Assembly: GCF_001570425.1 (NCBI RefSeq)
Contig: NZ_BCSX01000004.1
Location: forward strand, 62,001-126,000
Origin: Mycolicibacterium brisbanense
GTDB lineage: Bacteria; Actinomycetota; Actinomycetes; Mycobacteriales; Mycobacteriaceae
DNA: 64,000 nt
Direction of reading: 5' to 3'
Shown here one piece after another: positions 1 through 8,322 of the stretch (position 1 is its first letter; each line of letters opens with the position of its first letter). Under the pieces are notes generated by a model that did not search any database, had not been told where the DNA came from, and worked only from the letters and a program-made list of their open reading frames with translations. The position numbers and the translations under genes were made by a program.

Positions 1-609
1 CCGGTGACCGACTACACCGTCAGTCACGACAAAGAACTGCACCTCATCGTCGTCCGCCGCGACTTCACCGGCTATCAGCACGTGCACCCGGTACGTGACA
101 GCGCGGGAACCTGGAGTGTCCCGCTGAACCTGAGCAGCGCCGGCGTCTACCGGGTCTTCGCCGATTTCGTACCCGCGGGTGGGGAAGCGGTGACGCTCGG
201 CGCGGACCTGCACGTCGCCGGGCGCTACGACCCCCAACCGCTGCCGCCGCCCTCGACCGCGGCGACCGTCGACGGCTACACCGTCACGTTGTCGGGCGAG
301 CCGACGGCCGGAGCGGCCTCGGAACTGGCGCTCTCGGTCACCCGTGGCGGCGCGCCCGTCACCGACCTGCAGCCCTACCTCGGTGCCTACGGACACCTGG
401 TCGCGCTGCGCGCCGAGGACCTGGCGTACCTGCACGTGCATCCGATGGGTGAACCCGGCGACGGGGTCACGCCCGCCGGACCCGAGATCCGGTTCCACAC
501 CGCGTTCCCCAGCGCCGGGTCCTATCGGCTGTACCTGGACTTCAAGCATCGAGACACCGTGCACACCGCCGAGTTCACCGTGACCGTGCCGCGCGGGCAC
601 CAGCACTGA
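1..609 (+). CDS. Histidine-rich secreted/metal-associated protein, C-terminal part (5' partial)
   Basis: The reading frame is open from the window edge, so this is the C-terminal ~202 residues of a longer protein. Two beta-rich segments each carry an HxH motif (YQHVHP near the start and YLHVHPMG in the second half), and the protein ends in GHQH. This pattern fits extracytoplasmic metal-handling proteins. No signal peptide or membrane segment is visible because the N-terminus lies outside the window. The gene ends 7 nt before a CopA-type copper ATPase, so the two are probably co-transcribed. I infer a periplasmic or cell-wall copper-binding role; the exact family is not certain. Confidence 0.7.
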   Translation, partial: PVTDYTVSHDKELHLIVVRRDFTGYQHVHPVRDSAGTWSVPLNLSSAGVYRVFADFVPAGGEAVTLGADLHVAGRYDPQPLPPPSTAATVDGYTVTLSGEPTAGAASELALSVTRGGAPVTDLQPYLGAYGHLVALRAEDLAYLHVHPMGEPGDGVTPAGPEIRFHTAFPSAGSYRLYLDFKHRDTVHTAEFTVTVPRGHQH

Positions 610-616
610 TGAGGAG

Positions 617-2812
617 ATGACCGTGGAACTGCAGATCGGCGGCATGACCTGCGCCTCGTGTGCCGCACGCATCGAGAAGAAGCTGAACAAGCTCGACGGC
701 GTCACCGCCACCGTGAACTACGCGACCGAGAAGGCCCACGTCGAGGGCGACGTTGCGGCGGAGGCGCTGATCAAGGTCGTGGAGGATGCGGGATATACCG
801 CACATGTACCCACGCCCGAACCCGAAACGGTTGCTGTGCAAGACGATCCGACGGCATCGCTGCGGACCCGGCTGATCGTTTCGGCCGTGCTGGCCGTACC
901 GGTCATCGCGATGGCCATGGTGCCTGCTCTGCAATTCACCAACTGGCAGTGGCTGTCGCTGACCCTGGCCGCACCCGTCGTGGTGTGGGGTGCCTGGCCG
1001 TTCCACCGTGCCGCGTGGCTCAATCTGCGGCACGGCACGGCCACCATGGACACGCTGATCTCGATGGGCACGCTCGCCGCGTTCGGGTGGTCGCTCTACG
1101 CGCTGTTCTTCGGCACCGCCGGGGTGGCGGGGATGACGCACCCGTTCACGCTGACCATCTCGCGCACCGACGGCACGGGGAACATCTATCTCGAGGTGGC
1201 CGCCGGCGTCACCACGTTCATCCTGGCCGGACGTTACTTCGAGGCCAGGTCCAAACGCCGTGCCGGGGCGGCGCTGCGCGCGCTGCTCGAGTTGGGCGCC
1301 AAGGACGTCGAGGTGCGCAGAAACGGTGTGGAACAAAGGATTCCGATCGACGACCTGACGGTCGGCGATGAGTTCGTGGTGCGACCGGGGGAGAAGATCG
1401 CGACCGACGGGGTGGTCGCCGAGGGATCGTCGGCCGTCGACGCATCCATGCTCACCGGCGAATCGGTGCCCGTCGAGGTCGGCCCGGGGGATCAGGTGGT
1501 GGGTGCCACCGTCAACGTGGGCGGGCGGCTTGTGGTGCGCGCGAACCGAATCGGCTCCGACACCCAGTTGGCGCTAATGGCCCGGCTGGTCGAGGAGGCG
1601 CAGAACGGCAAGGCGCAGGCGCAGCGACTGGCCGACCGGATCTCGGGCATTTTCGTGCCGATCGTCATCGCACTGGCGGTGGCTACGCTCGGCTTCTGGA
1701 TCGGTACCGGTGGCTCGGTGGCCGGCGCGTTCACCGCGGCCGTGGCGGTGCTGATCATCGCCTGCCCGTGCGCCCTCGGTCTGGCGACCCCGACCGCACT
1801 GCTGGTCGGTACGGGGCGGGGAGCTCAGCTGGGCATCCTCATCAAAGGACCCGAGGTGCTCGAATCCACCCGCAAGGTCGACACCATCGTGCTCGACAAG
1901 ACCGGGACCGTCACCACCGGCGCGATGACGCTGCTCGACGTGATCACAGCGGAAGGCGTCGACGACGCCGAGGCGCTGCGCCTGGCCGGTGCTCTGGAAA
2001 ACGCGTCGGAACACCCGATTGCCAAGGCAATTGCGACGGGTGCGCGCGACAAGGTCGGCGATCTGCCCGCGGTGGAGAACTTCGGCAATGTCGCAGGCCT
2101 CGGTGTACAGGGAGTTGTCGACGGTCACGCCGTCGTGGTCGGGCGGCGCCGCCTGCTTGCCGATTGGGCTCTGCCGCTGCCGGACACGCTGGACGCGGCC
2201 GTGCGCGACGCCGAGACGCAGGGACGTACCGCGGTTGCGGTGGGATGGGACGGTGAGGCCCGGGCGGTGCTCGTGGTGGCCGATGCCGTCAAGCCCACCT
2301 CCGCGGAAGCCATCGCCCAACTGCGGACGCTCGGCCTCACCCCGATCATGCTGACCGGCGACAACCAGGCAGCCGCCCGCGCCATCGCGGAACAGGTAGG
2401 TATCGACGAGGTTTACGCCGAGGTGCTGCCCGCGGACAAGGTCGAAGTGATCAAACGGCTGCAGAGCGACGGCGCCGTGGTCGCGATGGTCGGCGACGGC
2501 GTCAACGATGCGGCCGCCCTGGCGCAGGCCGACCTGGGGCTCGCGATGGGAACCGGCACCGACGTCGCCATCGAGGCCAGTGATCTGACCCTGGTCCGCG
2601 GTGACCTGCGGGCCGCGCCGGACGCGATCCGGTTGTCCCGGCGGACGCTCGCGACCATCAAGGGAAACCTGTTCTGGGCGTTCGCCTACAACGTCGCAGC
2701 GTTGCCACTGGCCGCGGCCGGGCTGCTCAACCCGATGCTGGCCGGCGCCGCCATGGCGTTCTCGTCGGTGTTCGTGGTCAGCAACAGTCTGCGGCTGCGC
2801 CGTTTCCGGTGA
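617..2812 (+). CDS. copA: Copper-exporting P1B-type ATPase (CopA/CtpV-like)
   Basis: This 731-residue pump exports Cu(I) across the inner membrane at the cost of ATP. It has an N-terminal heavy-metal-associated domain with GMTCASC (CxxC at 12-15). The transmembrane metal site is CPC at 383-385. The phosphorylated aspartate is D427 in DKTGT, followed by the SEHP nucleotide-binding motif, TGDN, and the hinge motif GDGVND at 626-631. The C-terminal membrane pair contains the MxxSS signature (AMAFSS) typical of copper-selective P1B-1 pumps. The ATG is preceded directly by a GAGGAG ribosome site. It follows the His-rich protein by 7 nt, so the two look like a copper-detoxification operon. No copper-responsive regulator lies inside the window. 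Confidence 0.93.
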   Translation: MTVELQIGGMTCASCAARIEKKLNKLDGVTATVNYATEKAHVEGDVAAEALIKVVEDAGYTAHVPTPEPETVAVQDDPTASLRTRLIVSAVLAVPVIAMAMVPALQFTNWQWLSLTLAAPVVVWGAWPFHRAAWLNLRHGTATMDTLISMGTLAAFGWSLYALFFGTAGVAGMTHPFTLTISRTDGTGNIYLEVAAGVTTFILAGRYFEARSKRRAGAALRALLELGAKDVEVRRNGVEQRIPIDDLTVGDEFVVRPGEKIATDGVVAEGSSAVDASMLTGESVPVEVGPGDQVVGATVNVGGRLVVRANRIGSDTQLALMARLVEEAQNGKAQAQRLADRISGIFVPIVIALAVATLGFWIGTGGSVAGAFTAAVAVLIIACPCALGLATPTALLVGTGRGAQLGILIKGPEVLESTRKVDTIVLDKTGTVTTGAMTLLDVITAEGVDDAEALRLAGALENASEHPIAKAIATGARDKVGDLPAVENFGNVAGLGVQGVVDGHAVVVGRRRLLADWALPLPDTLDAAVRDAETQGRTAVAVGWDGEARAVLVVADAVKPTSAEAIAQLRTLGLTPIMLTGDNQAAARAIAEQVGIDEVYAEVLPADKVEVIKRLQSDGAVVAMVGDGVNDAAALAQADLGLAMGTGTDVAIEASDLTLVRGDLRAAPDAIRLSRRTLATIKGNLFWAFAYNVAALPLAAAGLLNPMLAGAAMAFSSVFVVSNSLRLRRFR

Positions 2813-2899
2813 GGCGCTGACGACGGCGAAACTCACATCGCCGCCTGCACGGGCGTCTTCCTCCCAGTTGCGAAATTGGTCGCGACGGAAGGAGACGAG

Positions 2900-3469
2900 A
2901 TGTCCGACTGTCAGAGCGCACCGGCATGGCACTGTGTGGTTGAGAATGCGCTGGGCCTGCTCACCTTGGTCCGGGACGAAACAGGTTTGTGCGGACTGTA
3001 TTTCCCGCACCATTGGTACCGGCCGAGTTCGGCCGCCTTCGGTCGGGAGCGCAACCACGGCTTCGACGAGGTGATCGGCCAGCTGGACGAATACCTGGCC
3101 GGTGCGCGCACGCGGTTCGAGCTGCCGCTCAGCGTGCACGGCGATCCGTTTCAGATGGCGGTGTGGGGGCTCGTCGCACGGATTCCCTATGGCGTCACCA
3201 CCACCTACGGCGCGCTGGCGGCCCAGATCGACGGGGCGACGGCTCAGCAGGTCGGCGTGGCGGTGGGGCGCAACCCGCTGTCGATCGTGGTGCCGTGTCA
3301 CCGTGTCGTGGGACGGGGCGGAAAGCTCACCGGTTACGCCGGCGGACTCGCCCGCAAACGCCGGCTGCTCGAACTCGAACGCGATCATCGACGGTCTGCT
3401 GTCGCCGAATCGGATCTGCCACGATGGACACCTCACGAAACTCCTCGGCGAAACGTCTACAGAGTGTGA
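2900..3469 (+). CDS. O6-alkylguanine-DNA alkyltransferase (Ogt-type), first copy
   Basis: This 189-residue suicide protein transfers an alkyl group from O6-alkylguanine in DNA to its own cysteine. The active-site motif is PCHRV, with C133 as acceptor, followed by the GYAGG loop and KRRLLELE helix. The ATG at 2900 is chosen because AAGGAG lies just upstream; an in-frame TTG at 2876 would add eight residues without its own site. It has no Ada-type N-terminal domain, but a separate Ada metal-binding domain is encoded at the end of the same operon. Its stop overlaps the GTG start of the next gene (GTGA), so translation is probably coupled. It is one of two paralogues here. Confidence 0.9.
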   Translation: MSDCQSAPAWHCVVENALGLLTLVRDETGLCGLYFPHHWYRPSSAAFGRERNHGFDEVIGQLDEYLAGARTRFELPLSVHGDPFQMAVWGLVARIPYGVTTTYGALAAQIDGATAQQVGVAVGRNPLSIVVPCHRVVGRGGKLTGYAGGLARKRRLLELERDHRRSAVAESDLPRWTPHETPRRNVYRV

Positions 3470-3942
3470 CAGTCAAACAGCCTTTCGAGACGGTGGTGTG
3501 TCGGCACGGCCCGACGGTGTTGCGGGTGTGCCGCGCCGTCGTCGGGCCGGTGGACGCCGACGACGCCTGGTCGGAGACCTTCCTGTCGGCGCTGAAGGCC
3601 TACCCCGACCTGGACCGCGATGCCAACATCGAGGCCTGGCTCGTGACGATCGCGCACCGCAAGGCCATCGACATCACCCGCGCGCGGGCGCGACGGGCGA
3701 TTCCGGTCGACGATGTGCCGGAACCGCCACGACCGCCGGCATCCGAACATCACGATGACCTCATCGAGGCGCTGGATCGCCTCGCCGACAAACAGCGACA
3801 CGCCGTCGCATACCACTATCTGGCCGGCCTGCCCTACCGCGACATCGCCCAAATCCTCGGTGGCAGTGAGGCGGCCGCCCGCCGCGCAGCAGCCGACGGC
3901 GTCGCCGCGCTCCGGCGCACGTTCAAGGGAGAACTCCGATGA
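3466..3942 (+). CDS. Sigma-70 family (ECF-like) RNA polymerase sigma factor
   Basis: This 158-residue protein has the two-domain layout of ECF sigma factors. Region 2 is seen as the segment with DDAWSETFLSALKAYP and ANIEAWLVTIAHRKAIDITRARARR. Region 4 follows after a short linker, with the helix-turn-helix LPYRDIAQILGGSEAAARR. The GTG at 3466 overlaps the methyltransferase stop by four bases; an ATG at 3424 would add 14 residues but overlap the upstream gene by 46 bp, so GTG is preferred. No anti-sigma factor is adjacent. Both neighbours are alkyltransferases, so I infer that it controls an alkylation response, possibly its own operon. I could not recognise a matching promoter motif in the 87 bp upstream of the operon. 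Confidence 0.82.
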   Translation: MTVKQPFETVVCRHGPTVLRVCRAVVGPVDADDAWSETFLSALKAYPDLDRDANIEAWLVTIAHRKAIDITRARARRAIPVDDVPEPPRPPASEHHDDLIEALDRLADKQRHAVAYHYLAGLPYRDIAQILGGSEAAARRAAADGVAALRRTFKGELR

Positions 3943-4520
3943 CCAACGACGACATGATGATTCACGATCTGGCGGTATTGAAGGCGCGCCTGGCTGCCGA
4001 TGCGCAACGCGACGGTGTGCTCGACATCGCCTACCGGGTCGTCGACAGCCCCGTCGGGCAGCTCCTGCTCGCGGCCACCGAGCAAGGCATCGTCCGGGTG
4101 GCCTACGCGCGTGAAGACCACGACGCGGTGTTGCAGACCCTGGCGGACAAGATCAGTCCGCGCATCCTGAACGCACCGGGCCGGCTGGACGCGGTTGCCC
4201 GCGAGCTCGACGAGTACTTCGCCGGGGCGCGACGGGAATTCGACCTGCCCCTCGATTGGCGGTTGTCGGCCGGATTCCGCAGCACTGTGTTGCATCATCT
4301 GCCGGAAATCGGTTACGGCCAGACCGCCAGCTACGCCGCGGTGGCGCGGTTGGCCGGGAACCCGAAGGCGGTGCGTGCGGTCGGGACGGCCTGTGCCACC
4401 AACCCGCTTCCGGTCGTGGTGCCGTGTCACCGGGTGGTCCGCAGCGACGGCGCGATGGGTGGTTACCTCGGTGGTGCCGACGCCAAGCGGCTCCTGCTCG
4501 ACCTGGAGGCCGCGGCATGA
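3939..4520 (+). CDS. O6-alkylguanine-DNA alkyltransferase, second copy
   Basis: This 193-residue protein has the same fold and reaction as the gene at 2900, with acceptor C163 in VVPCHRVV and the following GGYLGG loop. It differs in its N-terminal half (DSPVGQLLLAATEQGIVRVAY), so the pair is not a recent duplication. Its ATG overlaps the sigma-factor stop (ATGA) and its own stop overlaps the next ATG, so translation is probably coupled on both sides. Two divergent methyltransferases in one operon suggest different lesion preferences (for example methyl versus bulkier groups, or O6-guanine versus O4-thymine). That is inference. Confidence 0.9.
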   Translation: MTNDDMMIHDLAVLKARLAADAQRDGVLDIAYRVVDSPVGQLLLAATEQGIVRVAYAREDHDAVLQTLADKISPRILNAPGRLDAVARELDEYFAGARREFDLPLDWRLSAGFRSTVLHHLPEIGYGQTASYAAVARLAGNPKAVRAVGTACATNPLPVVVPCHRVVRSDGAMGGYLGGADAKRLLLDLEAAA

Positions 4521-5233
4521 GTGCCGGTCCGTGGCGCGGCCGGGTCGAGGCGGTCGACTGGGACGGTGTGCAGTCCGGACTGGACGACGTGGGCTGCGCC
4601 CTGACCGGACCCCTGCTGTCGCCGCACGAGGCCGCCGAGATCGTCGCGCTCTATCCCGATGACGCGCGGTTCCGGTCGACCATCGACATGGGCCGATACC
4701 GGTTCGGCGAGGGGCAGTACCGCTACTTCGCCGAGCCGTATCCCCGCGCCGTCACCGCCCTCAAGCAAGCGCTCTATCCCAGGCTGCTGCCGATCGCCCG
4801 GGAATGGTGGACCAGGCTCGGCCGCGATACGCCCTGGCCCGACGACTTCGAGGACTGGCTGCGCCGTTGTCATGGCGCCGGCCAGACCAAGTCAACGGCG
4901 ATCCTGCTGCGGTACGGTGCGGGGGACTGGAATGCGCTGCATCGAGACCTGTACGGCGACATGGTCTTTCCGTTGCAGGTCGTGGTCAACCTGAACGATC
5001 CGGGTGTCGACCACACCGGCGGGGAATTCCTGCTCTACGAACAGCGGCCGCGCGCACAATCGCGTGGCACGGCCGTCGTCATCCCGCACGGCCACGGTCT
5101 GGTGTTCACCACCCGAGACCGCCCGGTGCGCTCGGCCAGGGGCTGGTCGGCGGCACCGGTGCGGCACGGGGTTTCGGTCGTGCGCTCCGGCGTCCGGTTC
5201 ACCCTCGGACTCGTATTCCACGACGCGGCATGA
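4517..5233 (+). CDS. 2OG-Fe(II) dioxygenase, probable alkylation-repair enzyme
   Basis: This 238-residue protein has the Fe(II)-binding triad of 2-oxoglutarate dioxygenases: H142-x-D144 in LHRDLYGD and distal H217, with R227 positioned to bind 2-oxoglutarate. The jelly-roll core includes FPLQVVVNLND and HTGGEFLL. Its position between alkyltransferases and an Ada-type domain, with ATGA overlaps on both sides, argues for oxidative dealkylation of DNA or RNA bases. In that case it would do an AlkB-type job, although the sequence does not look like classical AlkB. A protein hydroxylase cannot be excluded from sequence alone. Confidence 0.82.
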   Translation: MSAGPWRGRVEAVDWDGVQSGLDDVGCALTGPLLSPHEAAEIVALYPDDARFRSTIDMGRYRFGEGQYRYFAEPYPRAVTALKQALYPRLLPIAREWWTRLGRDTPWPDDFEDWLRRCHGAGQTKSTAILLRYGAGDWNALHRDLYGDMVFPLQVVVNLNDPGVDHTGGEFLLYEQRPRAQSRGTAVVIPHGHGLVFTTRDRPVRSARGWSAAPVRHGVSVVRSGVRFTLGLVFHDAA

Positions 5234-5502
5234 CAACTCGGCCCTATACCCTGCTCGCCGCAGACGGTCGCCCGTACCGCAGCGCAGTGCCCGGCACGCT
5301 GGGCGGTTACCGCCGCGGCAGGATCTACGGCCGGCTGGACTGCCCGTCAGCGCTGCGTGCCCTGGCCGCCGGCGGCTATGTCGCGCACCGCGTCTTCTTC
5401 GCCGACGAGGCGACCGCTGTCGCCGCGGGTTACCGGCCGTGCGCGGTGTGCCTGCCCGGTGCCTATCGGCTGTGGAAAGCCGGCAAGGGGCCGCGACAGT
5501 AG
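5230..5502 (+). CDS. Stand-alone Ada-type metal-binding domain protein
   Basis: This 90-residue protein resembles only the N-terminal methyl-phosphotriester-sensing domain of Ada. The diagnostic segment FFADEATAVAAGYRPCAVC matches the Ada xxFxxxxEAxxAGFRPCxxC signature. Metal ligands visible are C38, C71 and C74, with H53 as a possible fourth; classical Ada has four cysteines, and one of the first CxxxC pair is absent here. No DNA-binding AraC domain follows. Its ATG overlaps the dioxygenase stop. In this operon Ada is effectively split into separate polypeptides. The protein could sense methylated phosphates and signal to the operon's sigma factor, but that is inference. Confidence 0.78.
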   Translation: MTTRPYTLLAADGRPYRSAVPGTLGGYRRGRIYGRLDCPSALRALAAGGYVAHRVFFADEATAVAAGYRPCAVCLPGAYRLWKAGKGPRQ

Positions 5503-5527
5503 GGCACAGCACTGGCATTCTGGTGCC

Positions 5528-5731
5528 ATGGCAAAGGAAATCGACCGGGTCCGTGCGCAGAGCGCCCTCGCGGTCTTCAAGCAGCACCCGGGCATGGTGC
5601 TGTTCGTGTTGTCGCCAGTCATCGTCGTGCTCGGCGTGGTCTGGTGGCTGATGGGCCCGGCCTGGGCCGGGCTGCTGCTGGTCGCGCTCGTGTTGGCGGG
5701 CGGCGCAGCGTTGCTGCTCAAGCGCAACTGA
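5528..5731 (+). CDS. Small two-span membrane protein
   Basis: This 67-residue protein has a charged N-terminus (MAKEIDRVRAQSALAVFKQHP) followed by two hydrophobic stretches at about 23-42 and 46-63, ending in LLLKRN. It begins 25 nt after the alkylation operon. No enzymatic motif is present and I do not recognise a family. The composition and frame are typical of a real mycobacterial small membrane protein. Confidence 0.6.
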   Translation: MAKEIDRVRAQSALAVFKQHPGMVLFVLSPVIVVLGVVWWLMGPAWAGLLLVALVLAGGAALLLKRN

Positions 5732-5783
5732 GCCCGCGCGCCTGATCGGAGGTGTTCGCCGATGGTGAACGCCGCGCTACCGG

Positions 5784-5812
5784 CGGTGTAACGGTGTAAT
5801 CATGTAATACAT
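5784..5812 (+). promoter_or_regulatory. Iterated GTGTAA-type sites and a palindrome overlapping the start codon
   Basis: GGTGTAA occurs twice at nine-base spacing (near 5785 and 5794), followed by ATGTAATACAT at 5802-5812. The last is a perfect 5-bp inverted repeat around one base that runs into the ATG at 5811. There is no Shine-Dalgarno sequence, so the mRNA may be leaderless. The repeats look like an autoregulatory operator for the downstream protein, which has a ribbon-helix-helix-like C-terminus. Confidence 0.45.
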
Positions 5813-6359
5813 GAAGCAACATCACCAACATGGCCGGGGCGGCTGGCAACAGGCCCAGCAACCGCCGGCCCACGACGCACCCGAATGGTTCGCCGGGCGC
5901 CTGCCCGACAGCTGGTTCACCGGCGACCCGACAGTCGTCGTCGACCGCGAAGAGATCACCGTCATCGGGCGGTTGCCCGATCCCGCCGAGGGCGAGAGCG
6001 AGGCCAGGGCCTCCGGCCGGGCCGCCCGCTTCCGCGAAGAGACGCGCGGTGAGCGCATGCGGATTGCCGACGAGGCGCAGAACAAGTTCGGCCGCAAGGT
6101 CTCCTGGGGTGTCGAGGTGGGAACCCCTGCGGAGCGAATCCTGTTCACTCACATCGCCGTTCCGGTGATGACCCGGCTCAAGCAGCCCGAGCGGCAGGTG
6201 CTGGACACCCTCGTCGACGCCGGTGTGGCCCGGTCCCGCTCCGATGCCCTGGCCTGGTCGGTCAAGCTGGTCGGTCAGCACACCGAGGAGTGGCTGGGCA
6301 AGCTGCGGGAAGCGATGAAGAACGTCGACGATCTGCGCGCCGAGGGCCCGAACCTCTAG
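5811..6359 (+). CDS. Conserved protein with ribbon-helix-helix-like C-terminus
   Basis: This 182-residue protein opens with a His/Gln-rich stretch (MKQHHQHGRGGWQQAQQ), followed by a short beta segment (TVVVDREEITVIGRLPD) and a charged helix. The C-terminal part (RQVLDTLVDAGVARSRSDALAWSVKLVGQH) resembles the helix-turn-helix half of ribbon-helix-helix proteins. I do not recognise a named family. The palindrome overlapping its start codon supports a DNA-binding, self-regulating role. It converges on the ABC exporter genes. Confidence 0.65.
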   Translation: MKQHHQHGRGGWQQAQQPPAHDAPEWFAGRLPDSWFTGDPTVVVDREEITVIGRLPDPAEGESEARASGRAARFREETRGERMRIADEAQNKFGRKVSWGVEVGTPAERILFTHIAVPVMTRLKQPERQVLDTLVDAGVARSRSDALAWSVKLVGQHTEEWLGKLREAMKNVDDLRAEGPNL

Positions 6360-6432
6360 TTCCCCCGCCGACACTACGGTTTTTCGTGCGTTCTCGGCGA
6401 TTTCACGCCAAAACCCGTCGCCTCGGCGAGGC

Positions 6433-8322
6433 TCAGGCCTGAGTCATCTCCCAGTACCTGCCGTGGCGCGCCATCAGGTCTTCGTGGCTGCCGCGCTCGA
6501 CGATCCGGCCGTTGTCCATCACGAGGATCAGGTCTGCGTCGCGGATGGTCGAGAGCCGGTGGGCGATGATGAAACTGGTTCGGTCCCGGCGCAATACGTT
6601 CATCGCGTGTTGGATCAACAGCTCGGTTCTGGTGTCCACCGAGCTGGTGGCCTCGTCGAGCACCAGCAGGGCGGGACCGGCCAGGAATGCCCGCGCGATG
6701 GTGATCAACTGTTTCTCGCCGGCGCTGATGCTGCCCCCGTCGTCGCTGACGCGGGTGGCGTAGCCGTCGGGCAGCGTGTGCACGAACCGGTCCACGTGGG
6801 CCGCGCGGGCCGCCGCGATCACGTCCTCCTCGCCGGCATCCGGGCGGCCGTAGGCGATGTTGTCGTAGATCGTGCCGCCGAAAAGCCAGGTGTCCTGCAG
6901 CACCATGCCGATCGAGGACCGCAGGGATTCGCGGCTGACGCCCGAGATGTCCACGCCGTCGATGCGGATGTGCCCGGAATCCACGTCGTAGAACCGCATC
7001 AGAAGGTTGACCAGCGTGGTCTTACCCGCTCCGGTAGGCCCGACGATGGCCACCGTGCTGCCCGGTTCTGCGGTCAGTGACAGGTCCTCGATCACCGGGG
7101 TGCCCGGCCGGTAGCTGAAGCTGACGCGATCGAATTCCACCCTGCCGCGCCGGATGTCGAGTCGGCGGGGCGGGTCGGGCGGCTCCTCGGCGGTGTCGAG
7201 CAGTTCGAAGACACGCTCGGCGCTGGCCACTCCCGACTGCATGGTGTTGTACATCCCGGCGATCTGGGTGAGCGGTTGGTTGAACTGCCGCACGTACTGG
7301 ACGAAAGCCTGGATGCTGCCGAGGGTGATCTGACCGGTGGCCACCTGCAGGCCGCCCACCACGGCGACGGCGACATAGCTGAGGTTGCCGATGAACATCG
7401 TTGCGGGGGAGACCAAACCGGAGAAGAACTGGGCGGCGAAGCTCGACTGGAACACCTCGCCGTTGAGCTCGGCGAATCGGTGCCGCGCCGCGGCCCGGTG
7501 GCCGAACGTCTTGACGATGGTGAAACCGCTGTAGGTCTCCTCGATGTGGGCGTTGAGCCGCCCGGTGTTGCGCCATTGCGCGACGAACAGCCGCTGCGAC
7601 CGGCGCGCGATCCAGCGGGTCACCCACAACGACAGCGGCACCGTGATCACGGTCAGCGCGGTGAGCAACGGCGAGATCGTCAGCATCATCACCAGCACGG
7701 CGATCACGGTGAGGACCGCGCTCATCAGTTGGTTGATGGTCATCGACACCGACGACGAGATGTTGTCGATGTCGTTGGTGACGCGGCTGAGCACCTCGCC
7801 GCGCTGGCGGGAGTCGAAGTAGGACAACGGCAGTCGGTGGATCTTGTTCTCGACGTCGGCGCGCAGTGTGGCCATGGTGCGCTGCACGACCACCACGAGC
7901 AGCCGGGCCTGGATCCAGACGAACAGGGCGGCAAGCAGATACAGGCCCAGGGCCAGGGCCAGAGTGCGCGCGACGGCGGCGAAATCCACGCCGTGACCGG
8001 GGATCACGTTCATGCCGGACAGCAGATCGGCGAACGTGGTGTCACCGCGGGCCCGCGCCGCCGCGACGGCCTGGTCCTTGGTGAGGCCCGCGGGCAGTTC
8101 GCGCCCGATCACCCCGTTGAACAGCAGATCGGTGGCGTGGCCGAGAATGCGTGGGCCGATCACCCCGATCGCGACGCCGGCGACACCGAGCATGATCACC
8201 ACGATCGCCGGGCCGCGTTGCGGCACCAGCAGTCTGACGAGTCGCAGCGCCGAGCCGCGGAAGTCGCGCGTGCGTTCGGCCGGTGCGGCGAGCATTGCGC
8301 GGCGCGCGGACGGGATGGTCAC
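6433..8322 (-). CDS. ABC exporter subunit B (Rv1272c-like), fused membrane and ATPase domains
   Basis: This 629-residue half-transporter has a six-helix type-1 exporter membrane domain and a C-terminal ATPase. Walker A is GPTGAGKTT, the signature is SISAGEKQ, and Walker B is LLVLDEATS. The GTG at 8322 overlaps the stop of the partner gene (GTGA); a TTG 24 bases upstream is less likely. Synteny and length match Rv1272c of M. tuberculosis (631 residues). It should pair with the neighbouring subunit as a heterodimeric exporter; Rv1272c has been linked experimentally to long-chain fatty acid transport. The signature glutamate in SAGEKQ replaces the usual SGGQ, as is common in one member of such pairs. 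Confidence 0.92.
   Translation of the reverse strand: MTIPSARRAMLAAPAERTRDFRGSALRLVRLLVPQRGPAIVVIMLGVAGVAIGVIGPRILGHATDLLFNGVIGRELPAGLTKDQAVAAARARGDTTFADLLSGMNVIPGHGVDFAAVARTLALALGLYLLAALFVWIQARLLVVVVQRTMATLRADVENKIHRLPLSYFDSRQRGEVLSRVTNDIDNISSSVSMTINQLMSAVLTVIAVLVMMLTISPLLTALTVITVPLSLWVTRWIARRSQRLFVAQWRNTGRLNAHIEETYSGFTIVKTFGHRAAARHRFAELNGEVFQSSFAAQFFSGLVSPATMFIGNLSYVAVAVVGGLQVATGQITLGSIQAFVQYVRQFNQPLTQIAGMYNTMQSGVASAERVFELLDTAEEPPDPPRRLDIRRGRVEFDRVSFSYRPGTPVIEDLSLTAEPGSTVAIVGPTGAGKTTLVNLLMRFYDVDSGHIRIDGVDISGVSRESLRSSIGMVLQDTWLFGGTIYDNIAYGRPDAGEEDVIAAARAAHVDRFVHTLPDGYATRVSDDGGSISAGEKQLITIARAFLAGPALLVLDEATSSVDTRTELLIQHAMNVLRRDRTSFIIAHRLSTIRDADLILVMDNGRIVERGSHEDLMARHGRYWEMTQA

Noticed and set aside
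1574..3436. 620-codon frame antisense to the copper ATPase and first alkyltransferase
   Set aside because: It is Arg/Gln/His-rich, spans two real genes and has no ribosome site or domain.
2989..3465. N-terminal extension of the sigma factor by about 145 residues
   Set aside because: The extension lies entirely in another frame of the alkyltransferase gene; sigma region 2 begins only after 3466.
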